Shown here: positions 16,811-25,802 of the stretch, one piece after another
How the letters are laid out: each line of letters begins with the position of its first letter
How positions within the stretch are numbered: the stretch's first letter is position 1
NCBI RefSeq assembly: GCF_018141405.1
Contig: NZ_CP058648.1
Location: 1,007,001-1,071,000 of the forward strand
Origin: Serpentinicella alkaliphila
Lineage (GTDB): Bacteria > Bacillota > Clostridia > Peptostreptococcales > Natronincolaceae
Direction of reading: 5' to 3'
DNA: 64,000 nt
The notes under the pieces: generated by a model
What the model saw: only the letters and a program-made list of their open reading frames with translations
Told to the model about the DNA's origin: nothing
Databases searched by the model: none
Translations under genes and position numbers: made by a program

Positions 16811-17199
16811 GTTTTAAAAACTAAATATCTTAAAAATTCTTTCCTATTACTAGTTACTATCTTTCGATACATCTGTTTGTTATAATATACATAAAAATAA
16901 GAATGTACTGTGATACTAAAATAAAAATAGGCGCTTAACTAATTGGAGGTAGTAGCAACGGGGGGTGTTTACAAACACCAAGGTATATTCGAGTTTGCAA
17001 CAAGTGAGTTTCACAGGATGCATTTATTTATTGGGCGCTTATTGGATTGAATTACCCAAAATGTTCCATATATAAATTTCAAAGGGCTTTATTAAGTTAA
17101 TATTAGAAAAATCATTAAATCAAAATCATAAATTGAATAAATTTGGTGTTGAAGATAACTGCAAACTTTTATAATTTATAGGTGTTGGGGAGGAAAAAA
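16811..17199. other. Leader region of the U32 gene
   Basis: About 390 nt without a gene. It holds a compact hairpin (GGTGTT/AACACC, 16964-16979) in a locally G-rich patch, and GGCGCTT occurs twice as a direct repeat (16930 and 17034). The patch is unlike the AT-rich flanks and may be a leader element or an integration trace. No known riboswitch consensus recognised. Confidence 0.35.
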
Positions 17200-19443
17200 A
17201 TGACTGAATTATTAGCACCAGCAGGAAATATGGAAGCTTTAAAAGCTGCAATTTCTAATGGTTGTGATGCAATATACTTAGGAATGCAAAAATTTGGTGC
17301 ACGTGCATACTCATCTAATTTTGATTTAGAATCGTTAAAAGAGGCTGTTACGTATGCGCACCTGAGAAATGTTAAAATCTATGTTACAATGAATACCATC
17401 GTTTTTGAAAACGAAGTTGAAGAGATGAAAGCCCAGATGCACGAATTAAATGAAATCGGTGTTGATGGCATAATCGTTCAGGATCTGGCTGCTTTCGATT
17501 ATATAGTTAAAAACTTTCTTGATATGGAAGCACATTGTTCAACGCAAATGGGAATAGACGATTTAGACGGAACTTTATTATTTAAAGAACTTGGTGCTAA
17601 AAGAGTTGTTCTGTCCCGTGAGGTTGAGATTGAAAAAGTAAAAGAGATAAAAAGAATAGCTAAAATACCTTTAGAAATTTTTGTTCACGGTGCTTTATGT
17701 GTATCTTATTCTGGAAACTGTCTAATGTCTGGGTTAATCGGCTATCGGAGCGGAAATCGCGGAAGATGTGTTGGTTCATGCCGTAAGGAGTATGAATTAA
17801 TTGATAAGACAACAGATACATCTTTAGGGAAAAACTATATTCTATCTACTAAGGACTTAAACACAATCGATTATATCAATGATTTAAAAGAAATTGATTC
17901 TTTAAAAATAGAAGGTCGAATGAAAGAGCCTGCGTATGTTGCTAATGTTGTATCAAGATATCGCATGGCATTAGATAATAAAATAACCGAAGAAGATAAA
18001 GAAAAACTGAACAAAACATTTAATAGAACATTTACTAAAGGATATCTGTTTTACGAGGATACGAAAGATATTACAAACATCTTAAGACCTAATAACTGTG
18101 GATATGAAATTGGTGAAATTAGCAAGGTACTTAAAGACATGTATGAAATAACACTGACACGTACTTTAAATCAAAACGATATAATCAGAATAAGTCATAA
18201 CAATGAAGATGTTAATTTAACTGTTGTAAAACTGTACGATAAAGATGGCAATCTAATCAACAAAGCAGATGATATCTGCTATATAAAAATCAAAGAAAAG
18301 TTGTCTAAGGGTGATTCAGTATATATATCGAAGGATTATTTCTATTACAAAGTGTTAGAATCATCACTGGAAAAAGAATTTAAGCGTTTCAACCTAGACA
18401 TTAGAGTGCATGCATATCCAGATTCAAAGCTTATCATAGATGCTGAGGGCTTAGGCTTTAATTATTTATATGAAAGCGAGGAAATATTAGGTGAAGCAAT
18501 TAATAATCCAACAACAAAAGACCAGATAATAAAGCAATTTTCAAGATTAAATGATACTATATTCGAACTTAATCATATAGAGTTTGAGGAATGCAATGCA
18601 TTTATTCCAGCTAAACAGTTAAATGCAGCAAGAAGAGATATTGTACAGGGATTATATGAATTAAAGCTTAACAGCAAAAAGAAAAGAACCAAGCCTTTGG
18701 AAGCTAAAGAAAAAATAAGCTTTACTCCTAAAAAACCATACCTTACTGCCACTGTAACGACTAAGGAACAGTATGATGCTTGCATGAGCTGTGGCATTAA
18801 GGAAATCTATTTTGAAAACGTTGTTAGAAGAAATCAGAATGATTATAAGGAAAAAGAAGGGCAGCTACTAATCGGAGGATATGGCGGAATTTATCACTAC
18901 AGAGAAACTAATCCTTTTGTTACTGACTATTCTCTAAATGTTGTTAATGCAACTAGTTGCTATGAATTATATAAATTAAGTACAAAACGAGTCACTTTAT
19001 CTTATGAATTGAATAAGAGACAAATTGAAGATTTAATTAATGCTTATTATGAAGAAAATGACGGGTATCCTGCACTAGAAATGATTGTATATGGTAAGGC
19101 TCCTTTGTTATTTACAAAATATTGTCCGCTGAAAAAAATGAATCAATGCGGTATTTGCAGAACGAAGACCTATGAGTTAAAAGATGAGCACGGAACGTTC
19201 CCTATTATTGCTCATGATGATTGTACAACGACTATCCTGAATGGGAAGACCCTTAATCTTTTAGATGAGCTACAAAACATCAAAGGAATCGAGGCATTCA
19301 GACTAAACTTCACAGTTGAATCAAAAGAGGAGGTTGTGAAAACCATTAATAAGGCCTTAGGCAAATTAAATGGCTCAATGAATAATGCTGTCTTTAATAA
19401 GGAAACAGACACAAGAGGACATTTTAATAAAGAGATTTTGTAG
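17200..19443 (+). CDS. Peptidase U32-family protein (RNA hydroxylase-like)
   Basis: 747 residues. I use the ATG at 17200 because GGGGAGG lies 6 nt before it; the frame opens 18 nt earlier. The N-terminal half is a U32 domain (ELLAPAGNMEALKAAISNG, IYLGMQKFGARAY) with the Cys cluster CVSYSGNC and GRCVGSCRKEY near 165-200. Further Cys residues lie in CPLKKMNQCGIC near the C-terminus. Relatives such as RlhA and TrhP hydroxylate 23S rRNA or tRNA, using prephenate and an iron-sulfur cluster; which RNA is modified here is unknown. The length suits the RlhA-like type with an extra C-terminal domain. The stop codon directly abuts a 3' tRNA fragment, which suggests the gene arrived on an element. Confidence 0.85.
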   Translation: MTELLAPAGNMEALKAAISNGCDAIYLGMQKFGARAYSSNFDLESLKEAVTYAHLRNVKIYVTMNTIVFENEVEEMKAQMHELNEIGVDGIIVQDLAAFDYIVKNFLDMEAHCSTQMGIDDLDGTLLFKELGAKRVVLSREVEIEKVKEIKRIAKIPLEIFVHGALCVSYSGNCLMSGLIGYRSGNRGRCVGSCRKEYELIDKTTDTSLGKNYILSTKDLNTIDYINDLKEIDSLKIEGRMKEPAYVANVVSRYRMALDNKITEEDKEKLNKTFNRTFTKGYLFYEDTKDITNILRPNNCGYEIGEISKVLKDMYEITLTRTLNQNDIIRISHNNEDVNLTVVKLYDKDGNLINKADDICYIKIKEKLSKGDSVYISKDYFYYKVLESSLEKEFKRFNLDIRVHAYPDSKLIIDAEGLGFNYLYESEEILGEAINNPTTKDQIIKQFSRLNDTIFELNHIEFEECNAFIPAKQLNAARRDIVQGLYELKLNSKKKRTKPLEAKEKISFTPKKPYLTATVTTKEQYDACMSCGIKEIYFENVVRRNQNDYKEKEGQLLIGGYGGIYHYRETNPFVTDYSLNVVNATSCYELYKLSTKRVTLSYELNKRQIEDLINAYYEENDGYPALEMIVYGKAPLLFTKYCPLKKMNQCGICRTKTYELKDEHGTFPIIAHDDCTTTILNGKTLNLLDELQNIKGIEAFRLNFTVESKEEVVKTINKALGKLNGSMNNAVFNKETDTRGHFNKEIL

Positions 19444-19477
19444 GGAAATCCCAGTTCAAATCTGGGTGTTGCCTCCA
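19444..19477 (+). other. 3' end of a tRNA-Cys gene (attachment-site-like fragment)
   Basis: CCCAG (19450-19454), TTCAAAT and CTGGG (19462-19466) form a canonical 5-bp T arm with 7-nt loop. TGTTGCC, the discriminator T and CCA (19467-19477) follow. The discriminator U and the terminal GCCTCCA fit bacterial tRNA-Cys. The D and anticodon arms are missing; the bases before it are the U32 coding end. Such fragments are left by tyrosine-integrase elements that insert into tRNA 3' ends. Confidence 0.7.
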
Positions 19478-20021
19478 TGAAAATTCTATAAGTCCTGCTT
19501 TATTTAGTGTTTGGAGTTAAGTAACGTGATATTAATTCTCATTCTGTTGATATAAAAAGCAAATGATAATTCTAAAAGGACAAGGGGACAGATAAAATTT
19601 CCCTGAAAAGTTGCAATTCTATCTATTATTTAGACTTGATAAAAAACCGTAGTTACAGCGATACTGTGAACCTTATCATAAGAGACTGCCGTTTCTTATA
19701 AGGTCAAGATATATATGTGCTTCTACCAGTTATTCATAAAAAAATAGAATGTTGAATTAAAGGTAATTTATAGGATAAATTTGATATAATTGCACATAAA
19801 AGGGTTGTCTATAAAAGGATAGAAATAAAATTACATTGCTATTGACTAAATTATACAGCAAGGTCATTTATTGAAGCAGTTAAAACATTTTTAAGTTATT
19901 TAATAAGGATCGACTACCATAGTTAATAGACACATTTTTTTGGTTTATTAGAGTACAATCAAATCAGAGTTGCTAAGGAAAGTGTTTATTTTGTATGATT
20001 ACTTGAGCGCATAGAACATTC
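19478..20021. other. Intergenic region with repeat copy G
   Basis: No coding frame of note. It contains repeat copy G (19641-19697) and otherwise AT-rich sequence. Confidence 0.4.
19641..19697. repeat. Dispersed inverted repeat, copy G
   Basis: AAAAAACCGTAGTTACAGCG, centre ATACTGTGAACCTTATCATA, right arm GACTGCCGTTTCTT. Outer arms are partly mismatched. Confidence 0.65.
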
Positions 20022-20023
20022 AA

Positions 20024-20062
20024 AAAAGACCTAGTTTCAAGAACGAGAACAGGTCTTTTTTT
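20024..20062. terminator. Bidirectional terminator downstream of the ECF/DUF4367 operon
   Basis: AAAAGACCT (20024-20032) pairs with AGGTCTTTT (20051-20059), with T runs on both strands. It lies 50 nt past the stop of the minus-strand DUF4367 gene. Confidence 0.75.
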
Positions 20063-20113
20063 GTATGAATTCAGATAAGGATAATCCTAAATTGCTACAT
20101 TTGTGAGCATTGA

Positions 20114-21070
20114 TTACTGAATGGATTCAGCGATTTTGATTAGTTCATCTTTGGTAAATTCTCCTCTACTCGATAACCCATAGAGTACATTGTCCCTTTC
20201 CCAATCTATGCCTCTGTTATCAGATAGTATAGCCTTTACACCATTAATTTCTATTTGTTCCACCTTACTGTTAGTTGACAATGTATATGCTGTTTCCTTA
20301 TCAGCATATCTTTGCTGCATATAAATGTACTTGCCTGTTTTACTGTTAGTAAAATATAAGTTGATATACTTAGTATTTTCTACAATGCCATCTTCATTTT
20401 TATAAAATTCCGCTCTGTCAAATTGATAGCCCTCTGGTAAATAGCTCGGAAGTATAACTTCAAAGCAGGTATATTTAGAAAGATCATGAGACTCTCGTAT
20501 CACTAGTATGTTTTCGTTATCATTAGATTTGGTAACTGGTTCTCCATTTGCAAAAGCAATTATTTCTTGGCCCTGGGCAGTATATATTTTCCCTGTGTAC
20601 GTTTCAGAAAATACTTTTATTTCATCTCCTTTTTCATCAAAGATTTTGCCCTTTAGATGATGTGGAATATTTAAAGTTGTGTTCTGAGGCTCGAATTGTA
20701 CCACATTTATATGACCAAGGGTTATAGTTTTTATTATTTTTTCGAACACATTGTGTGCAAGGGATGGTTGGATTAAGGAAATACTTAAAACACATACCAA
20801 TATCAAGCATGCTGATATAGCAATAATACGGTTAAATTTATTTGCTATTCTACAAGGAGATTGTACTCTATATGAGCGAATATTTTTTAAGGTTTGATTA
20901 TATACTGACTCTTTATTACTATTTTTACTGAAATCATTGTCTATGAGAAGTTTACCTAACTCTAAAAGCTCTTTGTACTCTTGGGGTGATAATTCATCTT
21001 TATTCTCAATACCAGCTAAGTAAGCATCTAAATCAGTAGAAAGTTTATATTCCATACTCTTTTTATTCAT
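20114..21070 (-). CDS. DUF4367 membrane protein, probable anti-sigma factor
   Basis: 318 residues. A cytosolic N-terminus of about 90 residues (YLAGIENKDELSPQEYKELL) is followed by one membrane helix (IIAISACLILVCVLSISLIQ, about 87-106) and an outside region with the DUF4367 pattern (LPSYLPEGYQF, then IYMQQRYADKET, IEINGVKAILSD). The ATG has GGAGG 9 nt upstream and overlaps the sigma factor's end by 8 nt, so translational coupling is likely. It probably holds the ECF factor at the membrane until a signal arrives. Confidence 0.82.
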   Translation of the reverse strand: MNKKSMEYKLSTDLDAYLAGIENKDELSPQEYKELLELGKLLIDNDFSKNSNKESVYNQTLKNIRSYRVQSPCRIANKFNRIIAISACLILVCVLSISLIQPSLAHNVFEKIIKTITLGHINVVQFEPQNTTLNIPHHLKGKIFDEKGDEIKVFSETYTGKIYTAQGQEIIAFANGEPVTKSNDNENILVIRESHDLSKYTCFEVILPSYLPEGYQFDRAEFYKNEDGIVENTKYINLYFTNSKTGKYIYMQQRYADKETAYTLSTNSKVEQIEINGVKAILSDNRGIDWERDNVLYGLSSRGEFTKDELIKIAESIQ

Positions 21071-21647
21071 ATATTTTTTCCTCCGACACCATTTTTTGTT
21101 TTAACTTTTTTAGCGAACGATAAATAATGACTCCCACATTACTTTCAGTAATATTTAAAATTTTTGCAATTTCATTATTCTTTAGACATCCACCGAATTT
21201 AAGTGCTATGATATGTCTTTCTCTTCCATCTAAAGTATTAATAGCCTCCGAAAGTTTATCTTTGGTTTCTGTAAAGAGAACTACATCCTCAGGAGTTTTA
21301 CTTTTAGATACCATTTGTTTTACCCCTTCAAAAGAAAAAATACTATACCTTTTTAAAGCTCTGAAATAATCATTTAAAACATTTCGAGCTATAGTAAAGA
21401 GCCATACTTCGAAGGAACCTTTTTTTTCCTCATACTTACTAAGGTTAAGTAATAATTTTTCAAAAACTTGACTTGTAAGATCTTCTGCTGTAGTCTGACA
21501 GGCAATTCGATAATACATATAGTTATAGATTCTTTTATAATAGGTTTCGAATATGTGAGTATATATTTCTTCTTTACATAAAGGGTTCTGATTAGTTCTT
21601 TCACTTAAGGGTTTGATTACGGTAAATTGTTGCATCACTTGAGTCAC
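21063..21647 (-). CDS. ECF sigma-70 family factor
   Basis: 194 residues with region 2 (YKRIYNYMYYRIACQTTAEDLTSQVFEKLL, about 32-62, with WLFTIARNVLNDYFR) and region 4 (GRERHIIALKFGGCLKNNEIAKIL plus NITESNVGVIIYRSLKKLK). The frame starts GTG at 21647; an ATG at 21635 after GGTGA is an equally good start. It is paired with the DUF4367 gene. A perfect 16-bp palindrome lies 17 nt upstream. Confidence 0.88.
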   Translation of the reverse strand: MTQVMQQFTVIKPLSERTNQNPLCKEEIYTHIFETYYKRIYNYMYYRIACQTTAEDLTSQVFEKLLLNLSKYEEKKGSFEVWLFTIARNVLNDYFRALKRYSIFSFEGVKQMVSKSKTPEDVVLFTETKDKLSEAINTLDGRERHIIALKFGGCLKNNEIAKILNITESNVGVIIYRSLKKLKQKMVSEEKIYE

Positions 21648-21664
21648 CTACAATCTTTGATATT

Positions 21665-21680
21665 TTACTTAGCTAAGTAA
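21665..21680. promoter_or_regulatory. Perfect 16-bp palindrome before the ECF sigma gene
   Basis: TTACTTAGCTAAGTAA is fully self-complementary and lies 17 nt before the GTG of the sigma gene, a suitable place for a regulator dimer or an mRNA hairpin that hides the start. Confidence 0.4.
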
Positions 21681-22053
21681 TTTCATCTGTTAATACGTAA
21701 AAACCTCTATTTCATTACAGATACTTTCAATTTAAAAAGTAATTTCCTATAAGCTGGAGTTTTTGAAGTTCAATTATATACATTGTAGTGAGAGATAGCA
21801 ACTGTTCTTTATATAAAAATGTAGAAGGAGGCTTTTCTATTTTTTTTAAGTTCTCTCAAAAGCTTATATAGAATTATCACTTAGACAAAATTACATTTCA
21901 GAGCTGTTGTCTTCATAAAAATTTGACGATCTATTTTATAGACACTTTTATATCTAGAGGTAACTTTTATGGTTATAAAGAATAAATTCTTAATTGTTTA
22001 TTATAGAAGTTAGGATGAGAAACATGAGGTTAGTTAAACAGTCAGGAGTGAAT

Positions 22054-22626
22054 ATGAACATGATTATAAAAAAAATTTCAAATGACGCGAATTATAATGA
22101 AACTATGGTACCTTATGAAAAGAACAAAGAGGCAATACTTAAAACGACATTTGAAAGTATTAAGAAAACTATAGAAGGATCTAATTTTAAAACAAAAGAA
22201 GAAAAAGAAAGCTATGAAAAAAGAATAGGTGAAAAGGTTAAGTTAGGTGAAAAGCTTACTAAAGAGGAGATGAGTTATATACAAAGAACAAATCCCATTA
22301 TGTATATGCGCATTAAAAGGATTCAGATGAATAGAGAAGCATTAGAGAATAAATTAAAGCGATGTAGGTCAAAAAAAGAAGTAGAACAGGCTTATAACGA
22401 AACCATATCCATGATTCATAAAAAGGATCCAGATAAGCAATTATTGATAAGTGCTTATAATAATGTGATGAAAGAATTTAAAAATAAAGGAGAATATAAA
22501 GCTCTGCCCCTAGACATAAAGGATAAAGAAAATAAGAAAAGTAAAAGCAGAAAGTGGAAACAGGGCAGCAATTTTGATATTAGTGTAAGAAGGGATATAA
22601 TAACCACTTTTGATATAAGAGTTTAA
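22054..22626 (+). CDS. Hypothetical helical protein (190 aa)
   Basis: I choose the ATG at 22054 because AGGAG lies 5 nt upstream; the frame opens at 21994. The protein starts MNMIIKKISNDANY and is rich in Lys and Glu, predicted almost all alpha-helical (KTTFESIKKTIEG, then EKLTKEEMSYIQRTNPIMY and NREALENKLKRCRSKKEVEQ). It ends with a basic stretch. No signal peptide or membrane helix. The family is not recognised; a phage or small scaffold-like origin is possible. Confidence 0.6.
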   Translation: MNMIIKKISNDANYNETMVPYEKNKEAILKTTFESIKKTIEGSNFKTKEEKESYEKRIGEKVKLGEKLTKEEMSYIQRTNPIMYMRIKRIQMNREALENKLKRCRSKKEVEQAYNETISMIHKKDPDKQLLISAYNNVMKEFKNKGEYKALPLDIKDKENKKSKSRKWKQGSNFDISVRRDIITTFDIRV

Positions 22627-23137
22627 AAATAATAAGAAACTGCTGCAACGAATAGAGAATAGCCTCAGATTGATTGTATGTGGTTTTTATTAATAGCGTA
22701 ATCACCTTCAGCGTTTTACTTTTTATCACATATTGTTAAATCAAAGGAAAAAGAGAAAAGGTTATGGTTTGTAAATGGATGAATTTCGAGTAGTAAATAC
22801 GTTAAATGTATTTTTAATGATTAATGATACATTCTTTATAGTGTCATCAAACTATGTATATCGAGTCTTATGAGACACAGTTTTCATAGTGGTGGTATGC
22901 TCTTTCCCTTATCCATTTTCTCACTTATTGTTCATACTGATTACCAAAAAAAGTGAATATTTTAAAATGAAGGAAGGTTTCTAAAGTGGGCAAATTTATT
23001 TCCTAAGGAAATAAAATTTAAACTGAAAACTTTATATAAGTAGAAAGAGGGGTTATTTTATTCGAAGCCTTTAGGATATATTGAACAAATTACTACGTTC
23101 AAGTATTTCCAATGGTTTAGATTTAAACTAAGACTAA
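22627..23137. other. Intergenic region
   Basis: About 500 nt with no recognised gene, repeat copy or strong hairpin. Short decayed frames only. Confidence 0.4.
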
Positions 23138-23188
23138 TTGATTTAATTCATTCTCCAAGGTATACTTATAACGATTGAACATGTTCAA
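23138..23188 (+). promoter_or_regulatory. Promoter and TetR-type operator of the hydrolase unit
   Basis: TTGATT (23138-23143) and TATACT (23161-23166) are 17 bp apart. The perfect 14-bp palindrome TTGAACATGTTCAA (23175-23188) lies at the predicted transcription start, so a bound dimer would block initiation. The TetR gene two positions downstream is the likely ligand. Confidence 0.7.
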
Positions 23189-23200
23189 CAAAGGGGAATG

Positions 23201-24181
23201 ATGAAGATGAGTATAGTAAATAGAAATGCTTTAAAAAAAATAGCAGTGATTATCATTTTTATATTAATAAGCACAACTATTGTTTTACTAGGGACCCAAT
23301 ACAAACAATTCTTAAAGATTAAGTCAGACCAGATTGATAAATTGAATGCAAACAGTATTGTAGTTGATACTAATCAGGGAACAATTGAATATTCAATCTC
23401 TGGTAAAGGAGACCCTGTTCTAATGATTCATGGTGCTGGAGGTGGTTATGATCAAGGGTTGATGCTAGCAGACGCGTTTTTGCCAAAAGATTGCATGGTG
23501 ATTGCAGTGTCTAGATTCGGATATCTAAATACCCCATTGCCAGGAGGATCCACCACAGATTGCCAGGCGGGTCTTTACAGAGCCTTACTCGACGAACTGG
23601 ATATAAACAAAGTTCATGTGGTAGCTGTATCTGATGGAGGACCATCTGCGCTAAAATTTAGCATAAATCACCCTGAACGAGTAAGATCACTTACAATGAT
23701 TTGCGCAAAGAGTAAAACTCCACCCAAGCTGACAACTGTACAGTCAGTGGTTTTTGGAACAATATTTCATAATGATTTTCTTTTCTGGATAGTTACAGAG
23801 TATATCCAATCAGATTTGTTGAATGTTTTGGGTGTATCTAAAGAAGTTCAGGATAAAATGACAGAAGATGAAATTCGAATGGCTAAAGAATTCTTTGAAA
23901 TAATGAATCCTATTTCTTTGAGAAAACAAGGGATATTCGATGCAAACATCCAATTTAAAGAATTATTACCTGAAGACTATCCAATCTGGGAGATAAAATC
24001 CCCGACATTAGTGATCCATGCTGAAGATGATACGTTACAACCGTTTTATTATGCTGAGTACACTCACGAAAAAATTCCAAACTCTACATTGCTCTCTTTT
24101 GAGGATGGTGGACATATGTTTTTCGGCCATCATGAAGAAATTACTAAAGCTATAAAGCATTTTTTCGTCAGTGCTTATTAA
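23201..24181 (+). CDS. Membrane-anchored alpha/beta hydrolase
   Basis: About 326 residues with an N-terminal membrane helix (IAVIIIFILISTTIVLLG). The hydrolase fold shows the oxyanion segment MIHGAGGGYDQG, a nucleophile elbow AVSDGG, an acid in HAEDDTL and a His in DGGHMFFGHH. The elbow has Ala in place of the first Gly of GxSxG. The start is uncertain: ATGs at 23198, 23201 and 23207 follow AAGGGG. It is 12 nt upstream of a TetR gene, and together they probably form a self-regulated unit for breakdown or sensing of a small ester or lactone. Substrate unknown. Confidence 0.82.
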   Translation: MKMSIVNRNALKKIAVIIIFILISTTIVLLGTQYKQFLKIKSDQIDKLNANSIVVDTNQGTIEYSISGKGDPVLMIHGAGGGYDQGLMLADAFLPKDCMVIAVSRFGYLNTPLPGGSTTDCQAGLYRALLDELDINKVHVVAVSDGGPSALKFSINHPERVRSLTMICAKSKTPPKLTTVQSVVFGTIFHNDFLFWIVTEYIQSDLLNVLGVSKEVQDKMTEDEIRMAKEFFEIMNPISLRKQGIFDANIQFKELLPEDYPIWEIKSPTLVIHAEDDTLQPFYYAEYTHEKIPNSTLLSFEDGGHMFFGHHEEITKAIKHFFVSAY

Positions 24182-24193
24182 GGGGGGTATATA

Positions 24194-24754
24194 TTGGAGA
24201 TAAAAGCACAACTGATTCGATCGGTCATAGCACTAATTGATGATGGATTTGATGTTGAAGAGTTAACGATTAGGCAGATTGCATACGAAGCCCATGTATC
24301 CATTGGGTTGATTAATTATCATTTTGGTAGCAAATGGGCTTTAATTGTAGCAGCAATTTCTAGCATTATTGACGATGCTGCTACCGAGGCCTTTAAAACA
24401 TTGTCAAAGCAAGATGATTCACCAAAGCAGCAATTGAGGATATTCTTAAAAGCAATGGCTATAGTGGTTTGTAAGTATCAAAAGTATACGAGTATACTTA
24501 TTAAAGACGAGATATTAAGTAATCGCTTCAGTACACCAGAAACAATTGTAGATCTTTTAAAAAAAATTAAGCCTGATTTATCGGAGAAGGAAATTAAATA
24601 TCTTGCTATTCAAGTTGTTGCACCTATTCAATATATCTTTCTGAAAGAAGGGGGATTAAGGAAATATTTAGGGCAAGAACATAATACTAATACTATTTTA
24701 TTAGATGACTACGATGAAATAATGGAAAGTTTTCTAAAAGCATTAGGTATCTAG
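24194..24754 (+). CDS. TetR-family transcriptional regulator
   Basis: 186 residues with a TTG start 6 nt after AGGGGGG. The HTH lies at about 10-55 (LTIRQIAYEAHVSIGLINYHFGS), the typical TetR recognition helix, and a divergent ligand-binding part follows. It follows the hydrolase gene by 12 nt and most likely binds the palindrome at 23175-23188. The ligand may be the hydrolase substrate or product. Confidence 0.85.
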   Translation: MEIKAQLIRSVIALIDDGFDVEELTIRQIAYEAHVSIGLINYHFGSKWALIVAAISSIIDDAATEAFKTLSKQDDSPKQQLRIFLKAMAIVVCKYQKYTSILIKDEILSNRFSTPETIVDLLKKIKPDLSEKEIKYLAIQVVAPIQYIFLKEGGLRKYLGQEHNTNTILLDDYDEIMESFLKALGI

Positions 24755-25084
24755 AAAACACTTTATCAATTATAAGGGGCCTGGAATAGGATATAGAAGG
24801 TCTGCTGCTTGGTCACCTTAAACAACTACTTTGTCACCTTAAACAACTATAAGATTAGGAATAACCTTTTATTGATCTTATTCTGTTGAGTGTGTAATAA
24901 GAAATGTTGGAAAAAGTGACTAAATCAAATATAAGGTGAAAATTGTAGGTATTCTAATCTTTTGAAATATAAAAATCTATAATATAATGCTGTAGAGAAC
25001 GTGAGTAAAGAAACGAAGATTTACTATTTATGTTTTTGTACACCAAAGTAAATTATATTGGGATAAACATAAATAAGAGAGTAA
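24755..25084. other. Intergenic region with a 17-bp direct repeat
   Basis: GTCACCTTAAACAACTA occurs at 24812-24828 and again at 24833-24849, a 21-bp tandem unit. The rest is AT-rich with no gene seen. Confidence 0.5.
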
Positions 25085-25094
25085 TAAATTATTA

Positions 25095-25196
25095 GATAGG
25101 AGGGGACTATCGCTTAGAGCCATGAACACCTATCAGTAACACCGGCACCTCAGGGAATGGCTCGTAGCGTAAGCGCTACGAGTCTATTGGCCGGTG
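25095..25196 (+). ncRNA. Candidate structured RNA, GC-rich island
   Basis: GATAGG (25095-25100) pairs with CCTATC (25129-25134). CACCGGC (25140-25146) pairs with GCCGGTG (25190-25196) and encloses a perfect 9-bp hairpin, CTCGTAGCG (25161-25169) with CGCTACGAG (25174-25182), loop TAAG. The segment is far more GC-rich than its surroundings and contains unpaired conserved-looking purine runs (CACCTCAGGGAATGG). I could not match it to a named riboswitch. No open gene follows on the plus strand, so it may be a stand-alone RNA or a decayed leader. Confidence 0.5.
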
Positions 25197-25490
25197 AACA
25201 GCTAATACCCAGGCAAGTTAAATATGAGATATTAAAGTTTTAAGTTTTAAATTGCATATTTTACGTTAAAATCATAAGATGACTTATGTTGAAGTGCTCA
25301 TGATCCTAACTGTTATAGAAAGTACTGATATATTCAAATATCAATTCATGGACATGCTTAAATACTTAACCACGAATTGGTTCAGCGATTTACGTGTAAT
25401 AAGAGCAAGGAAGGATTCTATACGCTCAACTAAAATACTTCTTTTCTCACTTCCAAAATATTGTCTTAAAGAGTAGGTTTACGGAGGAAG
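25197..25490. other. Region after the RNA candidate
   Basis: A 65-codon frame (25279-25476) exists but lacks a ribosome binding site and recognisable sequence. I treat it as non-coding or a remnant. Confidence 0.3.
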
Positions 25491-25802
25491 TTATTTCTTA
25501 CGTCCAAGTGTATTCCCTAAAATAACCATAAGAGCAATAGGTATTAAAATACCCCAAGGCATAGTCCATTTTAGAAATGGTGGTATTTCTTCACCAAAAT
25601 ATATATTAATAGCAGAAACTAGAGCTAAAACACTTAAGCCTATTCCCAGTATATTGAATATATTCTTTTCGTATATTTTTTTTTCTTCTTTGCTTAGCAT
25701 AGTATAGCCTGCTATTAAAAACTCTCCTTTACCACATAACAATATGACAGAAAGAATTATTAATAATACTACTATTAACCATGCAATAAATTCATTAATC
25801 AA
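25491..25802 (-). CDS. DUF3784-family small membrane protein
   Basis: 103 residues with three predicted membrane helices: an N-terminal one (about 6-24), a second at about 49-68 (NILGIGLSVLALVSAINIYF) and a C-terminal one at about 79-98. Between the first two lies GKGEFLIAGYTMLSKEEKKIYEK, the signature stretch of DUF3784 proteins. The function is unknown. A good ribosome binding site (AAGGAGG) precedes the ATG. It stands alone downstream of the minus-strand regulator/serine-hydrolase unit. Confidence 0.75.
   Translation of the reverse strand: MINEFIAWLIVVLLIILSVILLCGKGEFLIAGYTMLSKEEKKIYEKNIFNILGIGLSVLALVSAINIYFGEEIPPFLKWTMPWGILIPIALMVILGNTLGRKK

Noticed and set aside
19212-19478. 88-codon minus-strand frame over the U32 end
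   Set aside because: It is antisense to the conserved U32 gene and extends into the tRNA fragment; such frames are common artefacts at tRNA sites.
25279-25476. 65-codon plus-strand frame
   Set aside because: No ribosome binding site, no recognisable sequence, atypical composition.
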